Source: an uncultured Bacilli bacterium
GTDB lineage: Bacteria; Bacillota_I; Bacilli_A; RF39; UBA660
Direction: 5' to 3'
Length of the DNA: 32,895 nucleotides
Assembly: GCA_910587065.1 (NCBI GenBank)
Contig: CAJUMA010000007.1
Span: forward strand, 1 to 32,895
The notes beneath the pieces were generated by a model. That model did not search any database and was not told the DNA's origin. It worked only from the letters and a program-made list of their open reading frames with translations. Numbering within the stretch: position 1 is the stretch's first letter; each line of letters begins with the position of its first letter. A program made the position numbers and the translations under genes. This document shows, piece after piece, positions 31,138 through 32,895 of the stretch.

Positions 31138-32616
31138 TTAAAGTACAATTGCAATTAATTTATCAGTACCCTTATTTACTATTTTACCAACTGTAGTTGT
31201 AAGTTTATATCGTGTATTATCTTTCATCATTGAAAGTTTAGCTTGGATACCTTCTTTAACTATATTATCTAAACTTCTACCAAATATTTCACTTTTCCAA
31301 ATACTTGACGGATCAACATTGTAGTCTTTCATAATGTAGTCAATTAATTCTTTTGATTGTACTTCACTACCGATAATTGGCTCGAATGTTGATTCAACAT
31401 CAACCTTCATCATATGAATACTGGTAGCTTTAGCATTAAGCCGAACACCATACCTGCTCCCCTGCTTTATTATTTCAGGTTTTTCAAGCTTCATATCTTT
31501 CAAACTTGGATAAACAATTCCATATCCAGTCTTATAAGTCATCTTTAAAGCATCTTGAAGGGAATGTGTTTCTTCTCTTGATTCTTCATAATCACTTAAT
31601 ATCTTTAAGATTGTCGCTTTAGATATATCTGAACCGCCCAATATATTTTTTAAAGTTTCATCATATAAATCATCGCTACTCTCAAGATTTAAAGAAACAA
31701 TACCACTACCAATATCAACATTACTTATATAAGCTCTTTTTATATAAGGACTATCTTGATAATAATTAATTATATTACCAACATCTTTTATCTTATTAAT
31801 ATTAACAACGCTTTCTCTAATCTTATCTAAATAATGTGCTTTTATTTCATTTTTATTTGAAAGTACATGTATCCATTCTGGAAGTAACACATTAACATCA
31901 ACTACAGGGAACTCATCAACGGCAAGTTTTAAAATATCATTGATTTCTCTTTTTCCCATATTTTCAACATTCATAGGTATTACTTCAACACCATACTTCT
32001 CTTCAATTTCTGCTTTAATTTTTAAAGTTTGAGTATCAGTTGGTGAAGTTGTATTTAATATCACGATAAAAGGTTTATTTAAAGTCTTAAGTTCATTTAT
32101 AACTTTTTCTTCAGCATCTACATAATCATTTCTTCTAAATTCATTAAAAGAACCATCTGAAGTTAAAACTATTCCAATTGTCGAATGATCTTTAATAACT
32201 TTTTCTGTTCCAATTTCTGCTGCTTCAATAAATGGTATAGCTTCACTGTACCATGGAGTATTTACAAGTCTTGGATTTCCTTCATTATCTTCATAGCCAA
32301 TAGAATTATCTATAACAAAACCAACACAATCAATTAATTTTATATTAGTTGTAAAATCATCTATCTTAATAGTTGCTCCATTAGAAGGAACAAACTTTGG
32401 TTCTGTTGTCATTATTTGTTTACCATTAGAAGATTGAGGTATTTCATCTAAACATTTCTTTTTCTCATACTCATCTTCAATATTAGGAACAACTAAATTT
32501 TCTATAACCTTTTTTATAAATGTTGATTTACCTGTTCTAACAGCTCCAACTACACCTAAGTAAATTGAGCCATTACCTCTTTTAGATATACTTTCAATTA
32601 TTTCTTTCATCTCCAT
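31138..32616 (-). CDS. spoIVA: SpoIVA, spore coat morphogenetic ATPase
   Basis: A 492-residue protein, the length of Bacillus subtilis SpoIVA. This ATPase polymerises on the forespore surface to form the coat basement layer and is essential for coat assembly. Walker A is GAVRTGKS (24-31), with LIDCVGF as the Walker B/G3 region and ILNTTSPTD later. Family stretches such as TTEPKFVPSNGA, NTPWYSEAIPFIEAAEIGTEKVI and SDGSFNEFRR are intact. The middle and C-terminal domains are complete and end LTTTVGKIVNKGTDKLIAIVL. AAAGGA lies 11 bases before ATGGAGATG; the second ATG is also possible. It is the only sporulation gene here and shows that the organism or its recent ancestor forms spores. Confidence 0.97.
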   Translation of the reverse strand: MEMKEIIESISKRGNGSIYLGVVGAVRTGKSTFIKKVIENLVVPNIEDEYEKKKCLDEIPQSSNGKQIMTTEPKFVPSNGATIKIDDFTTNIKLIDCVGFVIDNSIGYEDNEGNPRLVNTPWYSEAIPFIEAAEIGTEKVIKDHSTIGIVLTSDGSFNEFRRNDYVDAEEKVINELKTLNKPFIVILNTTSPTDTQTLKIKAEIEEKYGVEVIPMNVENMGKREINDILKLAVDEFPVVDVNVLLPEWIHVLSNKNEIKAHYLDKIRESVVNINKIKDVGNIINYYQDSPYIKRAYISNVDIGSGIVSLNLESSDDLYDETLKNILGGSDISKATILKILSDYEESREETHSLQDALKMTYKTGYGIVYPSLKDMKLEKPEIIKQGSRYGVRLNAKATSIHMMKVDVESTFEPIIGSEVQSKELIDYIMKDYNVDPSSIWKSEIFGRSLDNIVKEGIQAKLSMMKDNTRYKLTTTVGKIVNKGTDKLIAIVL

Positions 32617-32638
32617 AATTTTACTTTCCTTTCAATTA

Positions 32639-32666
32639 ATCGTATGAAACTTTTTCGAATTTATAA
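32639..32666 (-). promoter_or_regulatory. candidate sigma-E promoter of spoIVA
   Basis: CATACGAT (32646-32639) closely matches the sigma-E -10 element CATACANT. TTATAAA (32666-32660), a looser match to the -35 element, lies 13 bases upstream. In Bacillus spoIVA is sigma-E-dependent. A caution is that the RNA leader would be only about 16 bases. Confidence 0.45.
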
Positions 32667-32699
32667 CTAAAAAAAGGAAATAATAATTTTCTAAAAGAA

Positions 32700-32729
32700 A
32701 AGACTATTACAATTACTCATAATAGTCTT
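32700..32729 (-). terminator. hairpin upstream of spoIVA, probable terminator of the preceding unit
   Basis: aagactatta (32700-32709) and taatagtctt (32720-32729) form a perfect 10-bp stem with a 10-base loop, followed on the minus strand by TTCTTTT. It would end transcription arriving from beyond the right edge. The rest of 32730-32895 shows no gene that I can support. Confidence 0.55.
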
Positions 32730-32895
32730 AACTAATTTAAATTAAACACAACCAAACATTCACTTACAAATCACCTTATGATTAAACATTACCGATTGAA
32801 TCAAATATTTTAATAAATACACTACAAACAAAATAATAACACAATTAGCATCTACCTTAATAATTAAAGTTATCATTGTCATTATCAAAAAGCTA

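Overview
The window is very AT-rich and reads almost entirely on the minus strand. Genes are short, closely packed and preceded by AGGAGG-type ribosome binding sites. It carries spoIVA (a spore-coat gene), ltaS (lipoteichoic acid synthase), SipW/TasA-type fibre genes, HU, FtsY/YlxM, MurG and DivIB. Together these indicate a monoderm, low-GC, spore-forming Bacillota, plausibly an uncultured gut Bacilli/Erysipelotrichia-like lineage; that placement is inference and no species can be named. The recognisable genes read cleanly with the standard genetic code. No tRNA, rRNA, transposase, CRISPR array or integrase was seen.

Layout, left to right. (1) 1-1400: a small plus-strand membrane protein converges on a broken gene (367-1260) for a secreted protein with tail-fibre-like repeats. 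(2) 1400-6114: a VirB2/TrbC-like pilin-like membrane protein, an HExxH protein, ylxM, ftsY and an LtaS-type sulfatase; ltaS-ftsY-ylxM are joined by TAATG stop/start overlaps. (3) 6179-9156: a compact murG-divIB-queH-prepilin operon. (4) 9263-11563: three separately transcribed genes, namely an anchored transglutaminase-like protein, a VanY-type D,D-carboxypeptidase and HU. (5) 11727-15265: an unknown protein, then a Wzz-like / BY-kinase / PHP-phosphatase module (CpsC-D-B type) led by a Thr-rich single-pass membrane protein. No glycosyltransferase is present. (6) 15364-17526: an HTH regulator fused to a multi-pass membrane domain, with a repeat-type operator upstream, and a small broken gene. 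(7) 17527-30949: a 13-kb cell-surface matrix locus, transcribed as Cys-rich lipoprotein > SipW-1 > TasA-like fibre protein > giant 11-domain Big2 lipoprotein > SipW-2 > small TasA-like protein > large SipW-type surface protein. (8) 31138-32616: spoIVA, with a candidate sigma-E promoter.

How it fits together. Region 7 is the most notable. Two ER-type (Ser-His) signal peptidases are each followed by a protein with the TasA-family N-terminus, and the two N-termini are clearly related (11 identical of 20 residues). Interleaved are a giant Ig-like lipoprotein and a lipoprotein built from 138-residue cysteine-rich modules. The simplest reading is a two-fibre extracellular matrix system with its own processing enzymes and two lipid-anchored scaffold proteins. 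The tyrosine-kinase module and the membrane-bound HTH regulator lie directly downstream in the same orientation and are plausible control elements, but no direct link is shown.

Limits: all family calls come from reading motifs by eye. Both broken genes contain single-base changes that could be real decay or assembly errors.
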